From Apostichopus japonicus (Eukaryota > Echinodermata > Holothuroidea > Aspidochirotida > Stichopodidae): a stretch of DNA of 64,000 nt. This document shows positions 1 to 11,553 of the stretch, in pieces. The notes beneath the pieces were generated by a model, which worked only from the letters and a program-made list of their open reading frames with translations, did not search any database and was not told where the DNA came from. Where the stretch lies: NCBI RefSeq assembly GCF_037975245.1, contig NC_092583.1, positions 15,355,264-15,419,263 on the forward strand, read 5' to 3'. The stretch's first letter is position 1, and each line of letters starts with the position of its first letter. The translations under genes and the position numbers were made by a program.

Positions 1-599
1 CTTAATGCAATGCTCTTTTAGCATATTATCAGTTGCTATAACTGTTTTTTTTTCTGCCTTTATGTGTAAGAGCATAATTTGAAGTACGGGTGGTGTGAAA
101 ATAATGCGTATTGAAGGTGATATAAACCAGTTTAGAAATTATTTTGTCAAATGTGGAGATCACTCTGAGAGAGCAGACGGAAGGGTGCAGGGGTTCAGTA
201 TGCAAAATTTGCTCCTCTTCTAGCGCAAAATCTAAACGGTCATGATATGGTAATTTGCAAGTGCCATGACAGGCCAAGACCTCAGCCATCATGTGGTGTG
301 TAGGATATACCAGTTGAAAACTTCTAACTATGATTTGGCGGGCCTTGAAAGTGTCGAGTTTAGTGTGTAAGTCAATGACACGATTAACAGTGATACGAAA
401 CCTGTAACATAATATTGTAGAACATTTGAGAACATGCTAGGATTGTTTTAAAGTTATAGAACAACTAAATACCCGTGAGTTGTAGTAATTCATTTTAACT
501 ATAGTATAGTTTTTCCACAAAATTTGAGCTAATCTGGTGCATCAAGTGTTTCTATATGTCAAAATGAAAGATATGTTTGACGATAAGATCAAGATTTCG

Positions 600-720
600 T
601 CGAAACCTCGTTAGTCAAACGTAGACACCCTTTGCGCGCGCCATTGTTTTGGGTGCATCAAGATGGCGCGAGTGACCTTCAAATCGCTGCAAAGCGTATT
701 GTTGTCAGCAGGTGCGATAT
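600..720. promoter_or_regulatory. CpG-rich pocket with YY1-like word, possible promoter
   Basis: In otherwise AT-rich, CpG-poor DNA this stretch concentrates CpG, including GCGCGCGCC near 636-644. It carries the YY1-like word CAAGATGGCG. ATGGCG words occur on both strands. On the + strand the ATG opens a 17-codon frame that includes a possible donor (CAG followed by GTGCGA). This could be a promoter or first exon of DIP2 or of a divergent gene, or just a chance CpG patch. No TSS evidence is available. Confidence 0.25.
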
Positions 721-1619
721 AGCTTCTATGTTTAAACTTCTGTGGTACGTTCATGCGCTCTGCCAATCAAGTTATGTACTGCCTGCGTAGCCAGTCTCTA
801 CAACACATTCTGTGCTAACCGAAGTAAACCAACGTAGGCTACGCTAGGTAGTGAGAAGAAGTTTGTGAGCAATGGCATACCTGCAATCATACGAAAGTTA
901 TGTATCTTTAGACGAAAGCTGTATCCTAATGGCATTTTGTATAGCGAAGATATGGATTTTTCACATTTTGTGATATTTTGTAAATGCATCTGTCAAGGAC
1001 AGCATAGATATACTTCAGGGAACTTCAGCTGAAATCTTTTTCGTTTTTCTTTAGAATTTGTCCAATATTTAATCAGAGAGCAAAAGAATTTTTGAGCAAA
1101 AAAAGGTACAGCTTGATGAAATTCTAAGTAGGGAGAACCTTGACGGCTAAGCAAACATCCTTTTTGTGTTAGGTTCCAAGTGTAAACCAACAAAGACTAA
1201 AAGATAACCTTTGCAAAGCTTTTCAAGAGCAGTTGTCCAGATGACGTCACAGACCCGCTACACCAACTTCCAGAGTAGTTGAAGGTTTAGCCAGTCAAAA
1301 ATAGGTTACATTCAATCAACCATCTCTCGAGTTAGGGCAAGATATTGAGATAAGGTTTTCAAGTAGCAGTGTGTATTACTTTTCTCTTCCAAAATATTTT
1401 CACATTGCTCGAAACCAGTAAACCCTTTTCTTTCAAATTGACAGTTGCTGCTAACAGTACAACCATGATCCTACACAATACCACCCGTGCATGCTAATTC
1501 CATATCATCTGCTCAGACATTTCTCTTGCTAGGAATTTCTTGCAAATATTGAGACAATATCTTCTGGTATTCAGACTAACATTTGACTAACCTTAATTAC
1601 CAAAACTTAACAATTTATC

Positions 1620-1715
1620 ACCCTCCCCCCTCCGGCGGATCGGAAATCTAAAGACGTGAATCATGTTAAATTTGTAGAGGTGTTGGGTGGTTGGGGGGGG
1701 GGGGGGAGGGGGATC
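1620..1715. repeat. C-run and G-run pair
   Basis: A C-rich stretch at about 1620-1634 faces a run of 14 G bases followed by AGGGGG at 1693-1712, about 60 bases away. The two are roughly complementary and could pair as a hairpin. Similar G or C runs occur across the window (19177-19194, 31883-31895, 35525-35553, 40478-40492), so this is ordinary slippage-prone sequence here. Confidence 0.6.
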
Positions 1716-2781
1716 GGTTGAAAATATTCCACTTTAGTTTAACTGGCGATGTATTATAAATTCCATTCAATCACCATTTTCTTAATATCATTCTGTTATT
1801 TATTTTGCAATGTAAGTCTTATGGCTTACAATAACACATTGATTTATAGTATAAGTTATCATTGATTGGCATATTTGTAAGTAGGCTCATGGTGTATGCG
1901 TGGAGTGTTTGCCTATAGATTATGTGTGCTCGTGTTTGTGACGTATGTTTGCTTTGTGGAATTTGTACGTGAAGCACTGATAGTTGGATAGACTAACCCT
2001 TCCAAGTTCCATCTATATTCTAGCATTATCTCTTTTTAATCACTGGTAAATCAACTCAACCTGTAGAATATATAGTTGACAATCATGATAGGCCTACAGT
2101 AGCGGTTCACCAGATCGTACTGTTGCAAGATATAGTATAGCAGATGGTTACCGGGTGCGCTATTTCGGAATAGCGACATAGATTATATTATTCGGAATTT
2201 CGCTGATAAACTCAGTGCATAGTTGCTTTCGACGAATTCAACCAAAATATATTTACCCACCCAACGGTATAGCCTAATTGTCGATATTTGATAATTAATT
2301 TAGTAATGTTACATGGAGACCCCTGCCCACTGTAAGCCCTCCTTCCCTACACAAACATACTATGGAGCAATTTAATGGTTTTAAATCAAAACAAATATGA
2401 TTTTATTAACAAAACTTCGTCATTTTTTTTTTTCATTTTTACCTCAGTTTATTGTCAGAATTGTAGAACTACTTAAACTCGCAAACAATTTTAATTTCGA
2501 AACTGTGCTATCTAAGTGATTGTATGAAAAGGTTTTACCAGGAGCGCACGGAGATTCCTTTGCCCGTTAAAGACGTTTTCTGTACGAGAGTAGTGGTGTA
2601 TCATTAATTGATGGATATAGTGATGGATAAAGTGAAATGATGTGCCTTCTTTATTGCATTATCCTCGTTTTGAACGTAATTTGCAGCAGTTACGACTGTA
2701 ACTGCATGGTACTATTTATTCAAATCCGTCAAAGTGGAAAATTTCAGTTTGTTGCGTTGGTAATGACGGGTACGTTGAGAA

Positions 2782-3366
2782 CAGTGGCGGACTGGCCACA
2801 CGGGCATTTGGGCAATGCCCGGTGGGCCGGTTGGGCTGGGGAGCCTGGTAAAATGACAGCCCATTTTCACAGTAGTTAATATAATACAGACGAGCTGTGT
2901 AGAAATATATTTTTAACTGTGGGAATCAGCTCATGAAATCACCATGTTAGTTAATCTGTTAGTTCGTAACAAAATAACATGCTATTGGCATCCCGTCCGT
3001 GCTAATAGATTTTATTTAGGTTTTTTTTTCATTTTTATTCTAGCATGTTGTCACAAAATGCTTGAAAAACTAAATAAAATCCAGTCTCAAACTGTAATTC
3101 TGTCTATTTTTGTTAACGTTTTTAACTTTCCTCAGTTTAATCAAGTGTTGCTTCTGGAAAATTATTTTGGGGTCATTTTTAAAGGCTTATTGTAACCTAC
3201 AAAATTGAGAAATATAGCACCATTTTGTATCTAGGCATTCCTTAACTTAAAAAAATCTCAACGGGGGAGGGTGACGGCGATCACTATGTAAGTAACATAT
3301 CAATGAATAATGGGCCGTTCAAGGTGGAAAATGCCCAGGCCGGTTTTTAGACCCAGTCCACCCCTG
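2782..3366. mobile_element. hAT-type non-autonomous element (MITE), 585 bp
   Basis: The element starts CAGTGGCGGACTGG and ends, read on the opposite strand, CAGGGGTGGACTGG. It is flanked on both sides by the identical 8-bp word GTTGAGAA (2774-2781 and 3367-3374). An 8-bp duplication with T at position 2 and A at position 7, and termini starting CAG, are hallmarks of the hAT superfamily. The interior is AT-rich with no transposase frame, so it is non-autonomous. The sub-terminal parts are GC-rich and also partly complementary (GGGCATTT and GGCATTTTCC words). The perfect duplication suggests modest age. Confidence 0.85.
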
Positions 3367-3398
3367 GTTGAGAAGCAAAACTATAAACAAATTTAAAG

Positions 3399-3470
3399 GA
3401 ACCGTGCTAGATCTGGGTTCGAACTAGATACCTCAAGATTATTCCCTTTCACTGGTTCGACTCCCGTTTT
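3399..3470 (-). repeat. tRNA-like relic, possible SINE head
   Basis: On the minus strand the order is a degenerate A-box region (CCAGTGAAAGGG), an anticodon-loop-like segment (AATCTTGAGG) and a good B box (TAGTTCGAACCC). Acceptor-stem pairing is not evident, so this is not a working tRNA gene. It lies just downstream of the hAT MITE. The short length and decay make chance resemblance possible. Confidence 0.3.
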
Positions 3471-3799
3471 AGTGAAAGAAAGTTGACCTTTAAATAGTGT
3501 GATTTGCTAGTTCAAGCGCAGGACAGCAAATTGTCCTAAGCAGGGATACGCTATATTTTCCTGTATGATGCAGCTAACACCCAAACACGTATATCTATTA
3601 GGTATAGTGATACCCCAACCTTGAATAAGGTTCTTGTAGAGCGCCATCTAAACAAAAAACAAATACTTTCACCCTAACGAGCTATGTAGAAATGTTAACG
3701 CTATTATATTATCTCTACATATGCTATACTGTATTATCGATAAGTACAGGTAGCTATAGCTGAGCTTCCTAGCAAACTATAAAATTGTTTACTATTGAA

Positions 3800-3817
3800 A
3801 TGGACGTAGTCGTTTAA
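3800..3817 (+). other. short upstream ORF in the likely DIP2 5' UTR
   Basis: An ATG 78 bases before the DIP2 start opens a five-codon frame ending in TAA. If the transcript begins upstream of it, this would be a minimal uORF that could modestly reduce initiation at the main ATG. Whether it is transcribed is not known from sequence alone. Confidence 0.3.
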
Positions 3818-3873
3818 GTTCTCTACTTAAAGGATACTTTATTACCGGATTTTTTGAAGAAAAGATCGGAAAC

Positions 3874-3884
3874 TAAGATGGCCG
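3874..3884 (+). promoter_or_regulatory. DIP2 start context, overlaps a YY1-like motif
   Basis: The start codon sits in AAGATGGCCG, with A at -3 and G at +4, a strong Kozak context. The same bases match the downstream YY1 motif (AAnATGGC) that often overlaps start codons in TATA-less housekeeping promoters. This supports the choice of start and hints that transcription begins a short way upstream. Confidence 0.45.
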
Positions 3885-3962
3885 AACTCCAGATAGACCC
3901 AAGCAGCTTACCGGTGCAAATTCGTGCAAAGTTGGCGGAGTTAGACACAGAACTATCTGAAG
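3878..3962 (+). CDS. DIP2: DIP2 exon 1 (start of DMAP1-binding domain)
   Basis: Coding exon of disco-interacting protein 2, residues 1-28 plus the first base of codon 29. The protein begins MAELQIDPSSLPVQIR and reaches LDTELSEG. The pattern of an LP..(I/V)R.KLAELD.ELSEG segment is the conserved N-terminus of DIP2 proteins, where it opens the DMAP1-binding domain. The donor after the split glycine codon is GTAGGG and the intron is phase 1. DIP2 proteins are usually about 1,500-1,600 residues, with two adenylate-forming (AMP-binding-like) domains after this N-terminal domain, and act in lipid metabolism (diacylglycerol in yeast and fly work) and neuronal morphology. Only the N-terminus is in this window. 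Identification rests on exons 1-3 read together. Confidence 0.88.
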
Positions 3963-4019
3963 GTAGGGTAGTAGTAGTAGTTAGCCCAGAATAGTCCTAT
4001 TTTGCAGTGGTGTTGTGAG

Positions 4020-4470
4020 TCTGACGTTGCTACCGTTATTCAAGCTTATTATGTAAAGCCTAATGTTAAAGTTCGCCTAACCCAACGTATGTCTAAGCCT
4101 AGCCTAGGACAGAGACTGAAGTTTAATCAAGTTGCAAGCAATATCCAATTCCAACTTTTGCCAAATTGAACATCCAAAGACTAAGGATAGGCCAATAAGT
4201 AACGTTAGGATAGTTTTTCTAATGTAATTGACTCAAGCTAAGTTAGGTCTAATTAAACTGCAGAGGCCTAAGGCAAGTCTTGGCTTTTATAAATTATAGC
4301 CTAGTTTAGGTAATTAGTTAAACATCTTTCTCTTACTAGGCCTAATCTTAGACAAAGCTTAACTAGTTATGGCTAGACCTATACTTAGACCTATAGGTTC
4401 AAGGACTAACAATAACATTAGCACTGAAAGTGAAATTATAGACTAACCCTAAGTGAAGCCTAGACCTATC
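4020..4470. repeat. low-complexity DNA rich in TAGGCCTA-like words
   Basis: Directly after exon 1, words such as AGGCCTA, GCCTAACC, CTTAGACC and TAGCCTAG recur many times on both strands without a fixed period. This is cryptic low-complexity sequence rather than a tandem array. It overlaps no open frame and its role is unknown. Confidence 0.5.
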
Positions 4471-6439
4471 ATTGGGTTAATCAATTGGAATGGATTGAAC
4501 AAGGACTGCATCAAACCTTTTTTTGTCCTGACTTAAACTTAAGACCTGTTTGTTTTTGAATTTTATTATTTCTGGCAGCCTACCTTGTGAAAGCCAACCC
4601 AAGGTAAATTTATTAACTAAGGACGGTCTAGCAATCTCATCACCTGTCTTTCTAAATTATGCTCCAACACCAAGTAATTTTATTGTGGAAACCTGACAAA
4701 AAATGTCAGAAGTTATAATTTTTGCACGATCATACTCTTGTTGAAAAAAAATCAAAGTCTTTGAGCATTATGATCAAGTTTGATGTAAGTAATGAATCAA
4801 TCACATGTTTGCTTTGCACAGATTGAGCCTTTATGTATTACAGGGCTAATAAAACTAAAAACATTGCAGTGCTCACTGAAGTTAGACAGGGTTAAGAACA
4901 TTGTTTACTACTTACTACTTAATGATCGCAGTCCAAGTCATGCTGTGAGTTTGTGCAGCACTTTTATGACTTGGTTTGGCTGGAAATAATTATGTCAAAG
5001 CTAATCTGTTTTTGATTCTTTAAATATATTTGTTCTGCATGCACATCTACTACTGAGCTTCAGTTGGGAAATTAACCAACAGCATGTATTTGAAATTACA
5101 AATATTCAGAGCTTATTCGTAAACTTTAGAGAGTGTTCATACTTTGTTCAGCTTATGGTGGTCATGTTACTGTACCTGGCAAGGTCAGTGCATACAAAAG
5201 ATTACAAGGCAAGGCTCGTCAGAATGATTTACAAACAGTAAGGTGACTAAAATGACCTACTTTGTTTTCATAACACACCTTCTTTTCACACATAATGTGT
5301 TCCCTCTTACAACCATGGCCTTGGCTCTCTCTCTTTCTGAGTCTATCCATATTATAAGTTAATATGAACTTACCATTAGGACTTGGTGAGGTTCAAATTA
5401 ATAATAATATGAAATTAAAGTGGTATATTTGAAATAATTTGAAATTGGTTACTACTCTATTGTTTTATATTTACTTAAATGTGGAAGGATTGTTGATTCC
5501 ATATATCTTTTGTACCAAAGTGATAAAGTTCATTATATCCTTGTATACTTCCAGTCCACTAAGCCATGCAGTCATTCATTGCATGACCGATGATATTGTA
5601 GATCTATCTTCTTCAAAGTTACCCTAAAGTATTAATGTTACAAAGTAAGAAAGACCTGTCACATAATTTGTAATGGTTCCCAAATATAGTATTGATATTA
5701 TTTGGAAATTAAATTAAATAAACAAAACAAATTCAAAATTAGAAATTCAGATGCAATCCTGTGAGTGAAATAGAAATCAGATTAACTTCATTACTTTGTG
5801 AAGTTTAAGTGAATTTTTTGCAAAACATTGTAATGTAACAGTACTCTGTTAAGTCAGTATGTATGTACGTGCGTAAGCTTCTGATTATAGTGCATGGAAT
5901 TTTAAGTTTTCCTTTCAGACAATCAATTGAATATGATAAGGAAATAGATTCCCTAGATATTGTGGGAAAATGCTACAAAGGTTTGGAGTTTAGGATACCA
6001 ATATTTGTTCTGTAACTTCTGCAATATTAGATGAACTATCTATACATACTATCTAAACTTCCTGCTTTGGGTTATATTGCAAGTTCAACTATTTGCAGAG
6101 ATTTGTTTCCTTAGCTTACCTGGGAACATTGGAAGGGTATGAGAAATAAGTAAGATAATTCTACAACACAGAAATTACCCTTATGTTGGCAGCAGAGGGT
6201 GAGCCTAAATGTTCTTACCATTTATGTGGCAGGCTCATTGGCAATTGTTTTTGTTCACACAAAATTCACAACTTTCCCATGATATAATTTGGTGTATTTT
6301 CTACTTCTAACTAATTTGACTTATTAAGAGGTATATCTGTTTTTCAGCTGAAGCTATTCTTCTATGACTGAACATACATTTCCCCTTTGATTAACACAAT
6401 GATACCCATTACTTTAGAAAGGGAAGTGACTGGTGACTA

Positions 6440-6885
6440 AAAGGCAGGTGCAAATTGCACCGATCAATCCGTGAACTGACGCGACTCTCCCCGACTGTTC
6501 GTCGGGAATGAGTTGGAGTCAACGTCAGATCGTTAGGTAAGCTGCACACTAGCCCGACCTGACGCGACCCAGTTAAATATCCTGCTCATCGGTCCACATG
6601 GGGGTCGTCATTTTGACTTTCTGCAGCCGTCACCTGATTTCACGATGCTTCCTAAGTTGGCTATCTGTTAGAATTGGATCACAGTCGGGTCGTAGACAGT
6701 CGCAAACTGCCACAACCTGACTCAACTGCAATGCGACGGCCCCCGACACCACGATGAATATCAAACATGTTTGATTTGCCCGGATTGGTCACTGCGATTG
6801 TCGGATCGTGAGCAAAATTTAACGCTAATTGCATGTTTACCTCACAGTTGCACCCGGTTATAGTTGGTCTCGCTGCAATTGCGCC
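6440..6885. mobile_element. possible decayed Harbinger-like DNA element
   Basis: A sharply bounded CpG-rich segment of about 440 bases in AT-rich intron. It opens with GGTGCAAATTGCACC and closes with GCAATTGCGCC, which are roughly inverted. It contains repeated CCGACCTGACGCGAC-like words on both strands. The word style resembles PIF/Harbinger MITEs, but I could not fix exact termini or a 3-bp target duplication. It could also be a conserved regulatory block. Confidence 0.3.
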
Positions 6886-7384
6886 TTCCTTAATACTGAC
6901 TATTACAGTAACGTTGGCCTACTGAGGACATTGGTTCTGTCTGTTGGATATGTGCCTAAAGTTAGGAAATAATTCCTACAACCTGTCTAAAGATCTTTAA
7001 TTAAAACATTGTTTACAATGGATCAGTTAAGATTAGGTACTTTTCATGTTGACAATTTGATCTTAAGTTGACAGCAAAAAAACAACATTATTTTTATGTT
7101 TTACTAGCTCTTTGAGTTGGATTTATTTTGTAAAAAAAAGTAGAAAAAGTTTCTATCAGTGTATGACCTCTGAACTTTGGTCACTAGTACTTATAGTAAT
7201 TTAAATAGCAACAATTACAGCTGACCGTGCATGCTTTCATTCTGTACTGTCAATGGACACTCATAAAATTGCAATAGGATACATGCTAAAAGTACATTCA
7301 ATGTTCCTAGTACCAAGCGGAAAATCTGTCTAAATGCAATGGGGCATATATCCTGTCACCATATAAGGTTAACACTGGTCAATG

Positions 7385-7590
7385 TGCTGGCCTTGTTAAA
7401 TTCAGGGAATGAGTTATTCAGTATCACATTGCAGAAGGCTAAGTAAAATGGTGAAAGTATATACCTTTTTTTTCCCCCTTTTATCAAGGAACCGAGTGCT
7501 AATTAAAAAAAAAAAAACATTTTCAGAGCCTTCAAATCAATTGCCACATTATATTTTGAACACTTAATTATCCCCTGAAATTTGACCTGT
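7385..7590 (+). repeat. diverged interspersed repeat, copy 1
   Basis: Blocks such as GGGAATgAGTTATTCAGTATC, ACATTGCAGAAGGCTAAG and TTTGAACACTTAATTATCCC recur in the same order near 13390-13550. Similarity is patchy, with indels. No terminal repeat or target duplication was identified, so the class is unknown. Confidence 0.4.
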
Positions 7591-7892
7591 CAGCCAGCAC
7601 ATTGACATATTAAATTTTGTATTGAATCGTCATTGAGGAGTTTGTCTGTTACAGTAGCTATACAATATGTACATACAGTATGTCAGTGTATAATTACTAC
7701 ATTATGTTCATTTATATTCCTCCGTTACCATAGTGAATCAGCGCATTTAATCATTGAAGGCCCAAGGCTCCGACTGAATACAATGTTTACTATTGAATGT
7801 ACCTATTTTAATAATAGAGCAAAATACCATGCTTGTAGCAGTTTTTAACAAAGGTGTGAGTTGCTTTTGAATGATCTGAACATACTCTGGGG

Positions 7893-9623
7893 CACGGCTG
7901 GAAAACCTTGCGAACCTTCCGAACCAGGTTCGCGGGAAATCCGCGATGCTCGCGGGAAATCTAGCCTGGCTGGAGAAAAAAAAAAATCGGGGAAAAAAAA
8001 AAGCGGGACGAAACTTAAAAAAAAACACGAAGGAGCAAAAAAGGACATCTGTAAAAACAATAAGGAAAATTTCAGAAGAAAAGTTTCAGAAACAAAAGAA
8101 AAATGTCCAGAGAGCGTGCTCGTAATTTTAGTCACAATAGCCTATAACGAGTAATGATGTGTCCCCAACCCACTCACAAAGGGAAATGTCACACGGACAC
8201 ACACGGCCCAGCGCGGGAAGGTTGCTGTAATAAATCAGCCTCGCGGGAAATGTTTTGAACAATATTGCCATTCCACATTTTTTTATACTTATATTGTATG
8301 TTAGTTAGTAAACGTTTTCTTTCGTATGAATTTGACTTCAATTCAGTGTTCCCTCTAAGGTGCGGGATTCCCTTCAACTGACTCAGTAATCCCGCAAAGA
8401 AGACATTTGTCTGCTGGAAATCCCCGCATCGTTTTCTTGCATTCGCGATAAGTTTATACTCAATGCACAACGTATTCACTTGACTGTAAAAAAAACTCTG
8501 AAAATCAGTAGAGAAATTACCAATTGTGTACGAAAAGCAAGTTGGTACACCTTTCAAATTTTACGAAAGATCCAGCAAAACACTTTCGAAAAATTCACGT
8601 GAAACTGGCATATCGTGCTAAATGCAACTACCGTCATGTAAACAAGGCTCTAGTACACCCATCTATGAATAAACCGTAAGACCACATCTGGTGTTAAGCG
8701 GGGGGAAAAGAAAGTATTTTCTAGAATTTCAAAAAATACGGAAAAAATAATATCCTACCATAGTTAAGTGCATAGCAAATAGCCTAACCACCTCGTCGGT
8801 TACGGATCTCACGTACTGTAACTACAAAAACACAACTAATTGTATTTTGCGAACTTGACGTTTTCTACAAGAACATGGAAATAATATTAAGCATTTAGTT
8901 TATCATGCCTAGTGGCCTAAAACATATTTTATTACAAGGTTTACTTTCATAAAGATGGCCATAGCTAGTGGGGCCTCGATGTACTGCGTGTATCATGGGG
9001 AATACGCCATGAAACGTTTCTTGGAAACGTGCCAAAAATGTTAACAAACAGGTGTAAGACAGGGGATGAGCGCGCAGTTGTTTGGTAAGGTACCTGGGAA
9101 AATTCGCAGCACATGTACAGTAAGTAGCCTACCGTAGTATATAAGTAGTGTTAAACCGTACTGCACTTTGTAAACTGATGTATGTATAGTGTGCGCTATT
9201 CATTGTTAGGCAGTCTATAAACGGGGCTTAGCCGAACATTGTTTGTTTCATAATATCGGAAGTTCTGTAAGATAAACTTTTTAAAGATTGTACAGTAAGG
9301 CAGATTAAATCTTTTTTCAATTTATAACATAATATAGCTACTCTAACTTGTCATTTTCAAATTTTCATCAGCTTCGTGACAATTTAAATTCAAAAAGTTG
9401 TCAGTATTTTGCATCCTCAACTGCGAATTTTTTATCGCCAGACACGCAAAAATATTCCAAAATTTTCCGGGGTCTTTGCCCCCTGAACCCCACAAGGGGT
9501 TCCACCCCTTGACCCCACCAGGGCCCTAGGGCGGGCCCCTGGACCCCGGCGAACACCGGCGCGAACACCGGCGGGAAATCGGAAGTGTGTTCGCGGGAAA
9601 TTGAACAAGGTTTTCCAACACTG
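7893..9623. mobile_element. hAT-like DNA element, 1,731 bp, no intact transposase
   Basis: The left end reads CACGGCTGGAAAACCTTG and the right end, on the opposite strand, CAGTGTTGGAAAACCTTG, so 15 of 18 bases are shared. The 8-bp word CTCTGGGG flanks both sides (7885-7892 and 9624-9631), matching hAT target duplications in length. Sub-terminal regions on both sides repeat the word TCGCGGGAAAT. The interior has A-rich tracts near 7976-8040 and a GC-rich end (9470-9550) with short palindromes such as GGGCCCTAGGGCGGGCCC. The longest frame (minus strand, 8189-8557, 122 codons) matches no transposase I know. The element is probably non-autonomous or internally deleted. Confidence 0.72.
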
Positions 9624-11553
9624 CTCTGGGGCTGTCTGACCAGTATCATATATGTGATGTACTGGAAATTTGTTTACCTGTTAGCAGTGTAGAAACTGAG
9701 ATATACATACAATATGTGCATTAATTAGGATAGTTAAGTACATTGTATTCCACTGTTGGTATGATAGATGAATCAGCACTTTACACAAGACACTATATAG
9801 CTGATTATGTTGACTATGGAATTTGCATGCATATATTTTTGGTAATAGTAATATAATACAGTTTTGTAACAAAGGTGTGAGCTCTGTTGAAATGACCTGT
9901 ACTTGATTGTAGACTCCTATCAGTATGTATGTACAGTAGTATACACACAGTGTGTGTACATCCTGTGACAGGATCTATGCTGTGTAGTGCACATTGACTG
10001 TATATGTACAGTAGGTGTCATATACGCATCGCCGCCCTCACTGGATTGTGATTTTAACACACTACACAAAAGATAGCAACTTTGTAGCTTGGGATTCTAT
10101 ATAGGGGGCCTACAGTATCATCATTTCAGAGTTCAGTTTGATATTGTACTGGTCATTCTGTGAAAAGGCAAAGTAATTGTTCCGTTGTACTACATCAGTC
10201 AAAGTTAACAATAGTTTAATTACAATTCCTGAAATCGTAATTGTCATTTCCTGTCCGGTTAAACGCAAAGGTTTTGAATAATTGTACGCAACCAGATGAT
10301 TAACTATCAGGAATATTATAATTTGTTCTCTAGTAAAACAGTTTGAACTGAAAGGTTACTCTGTTGAACCAGCGTTCCTAGAACCCTAAAAGTGAGCCAT
10401 ACAGGATGCAAATGCCTGGTGGAGACTTTGAAGCCAGTTATATGACATTTAAATGACATGAAAAATGTCAGATTGTTAGTTTTTTTGATGACACAATGCA
10501 GCAGGTCTTTGGGGCTTTGAAGTTAGATTCCAGTCTTGAATTAAAACCATTAAACCAGTGACAGGTAAAATATTTTTACCATGCTCCCTGATAATGTGAG
10601 AACAATAGCTAGCAGATATATACTCAATGTAATTTTGTATGCAGTGTGCATTGCCAGTTGTTGTGTCCATCCTACAGCTTTTGTGCCTAGATTCTCAATA
10701 TCCTATTACATCACGGTATCAACATCTTTCAATAATTTGAAACCTTTAATATAGTTAAATATAAACCCTGCTGTTACTTACATTGTTCATAAATTTGTAC
10801 CCTGATTCAGATATGTTTGTGAGTCTCTCCTTCAAGATAATCACTCCTGCTTCTAGCCTAACCCTTAGCCTAGCCTGTAGCTTGTGAATATACGACTTCA
10901 AGCAAGATTTATCTAGACACCAAGATTTATCTCTGGCAACAATCACAGGAGAAATTCATGCCAAGGTTGGCAATGTATGGCTTGAGGGGGGTATAGCAGA
11001 TAATTACACAGGTTCACTCTGTTCTTAATTTGCCAAGTCTGCCAAAAATACTGAAATGTTTTAACAGTTCAAAGAATAGCAGACAATTAGCCAACAGTGA
11101 TATTGCCGATAGGTATGCCAAGTTTTGAACTCTTTTCATATTTCACTACAGTTGGAAATGATTAACTTTAATTAGAAAGATTTGTCACAATAAGTTTGAA
11201 ATAGAGATTTAACCTTGATGGTTGTGATTAGGATACGCTTTGAAGTAGACTGATTAAAGATTTGAAAGGAAAAAGAAAAAACAATTTATGGATGGTTTCT
11301 ACAGATTGTTAATTTTTATCACAGGTTTGAATGATTCTATTTAATGCTGTAAGCTTTAATAATTCTATTCCTAGTTGTTTTCAAAAGTAAAATAAACTTG
11401 AAAGAGCAAATAAATTATTAGAATTTAACATATTAAAATAAACTTGCATAAATTATTAGTAAGAATAAGTTGGAACTAGTGATGCCAGGATAAGAAGTAA
11501 AATGTTCCGTGTTCCAAAGAAGAAAAAATCATAAAGTACAGAGCTCAATGTTT

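Larger units (their letters stand above)
1..3877. other. 5' flanking region of the DIP2 gene
   Basis: No convincing coding exon is visible here. Open frames are short and lack splice context or recognisable protein. The region holds a CpG-rich pocket (about 600-720), a C/G homopolymer pair (1620-1712), a hAT-type MITE (2782-3366) and a tRNA-like relic (about 3399-3470). Promoter and 5' UTR of DIP2 must lie in the 3' part unless a non-coding exon sits outside the window, but I see no clear TATA box or initiator that fixes the start site. Confidence 0.6.

Noticed and set aside
29-292. Minus-strand frame that could be an exon of a divergent gene
   Set aside because: Composition is somewhat protein-like, but no good acceptor or donor bounds it and no family was recognised.
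664-708. Small ATG-initiated first exon ending in a possible donor (CAG then GTGCGA)
   Set aside because: Only about 15 codons, and no downstream exon with matching frame could be found before DIP2.
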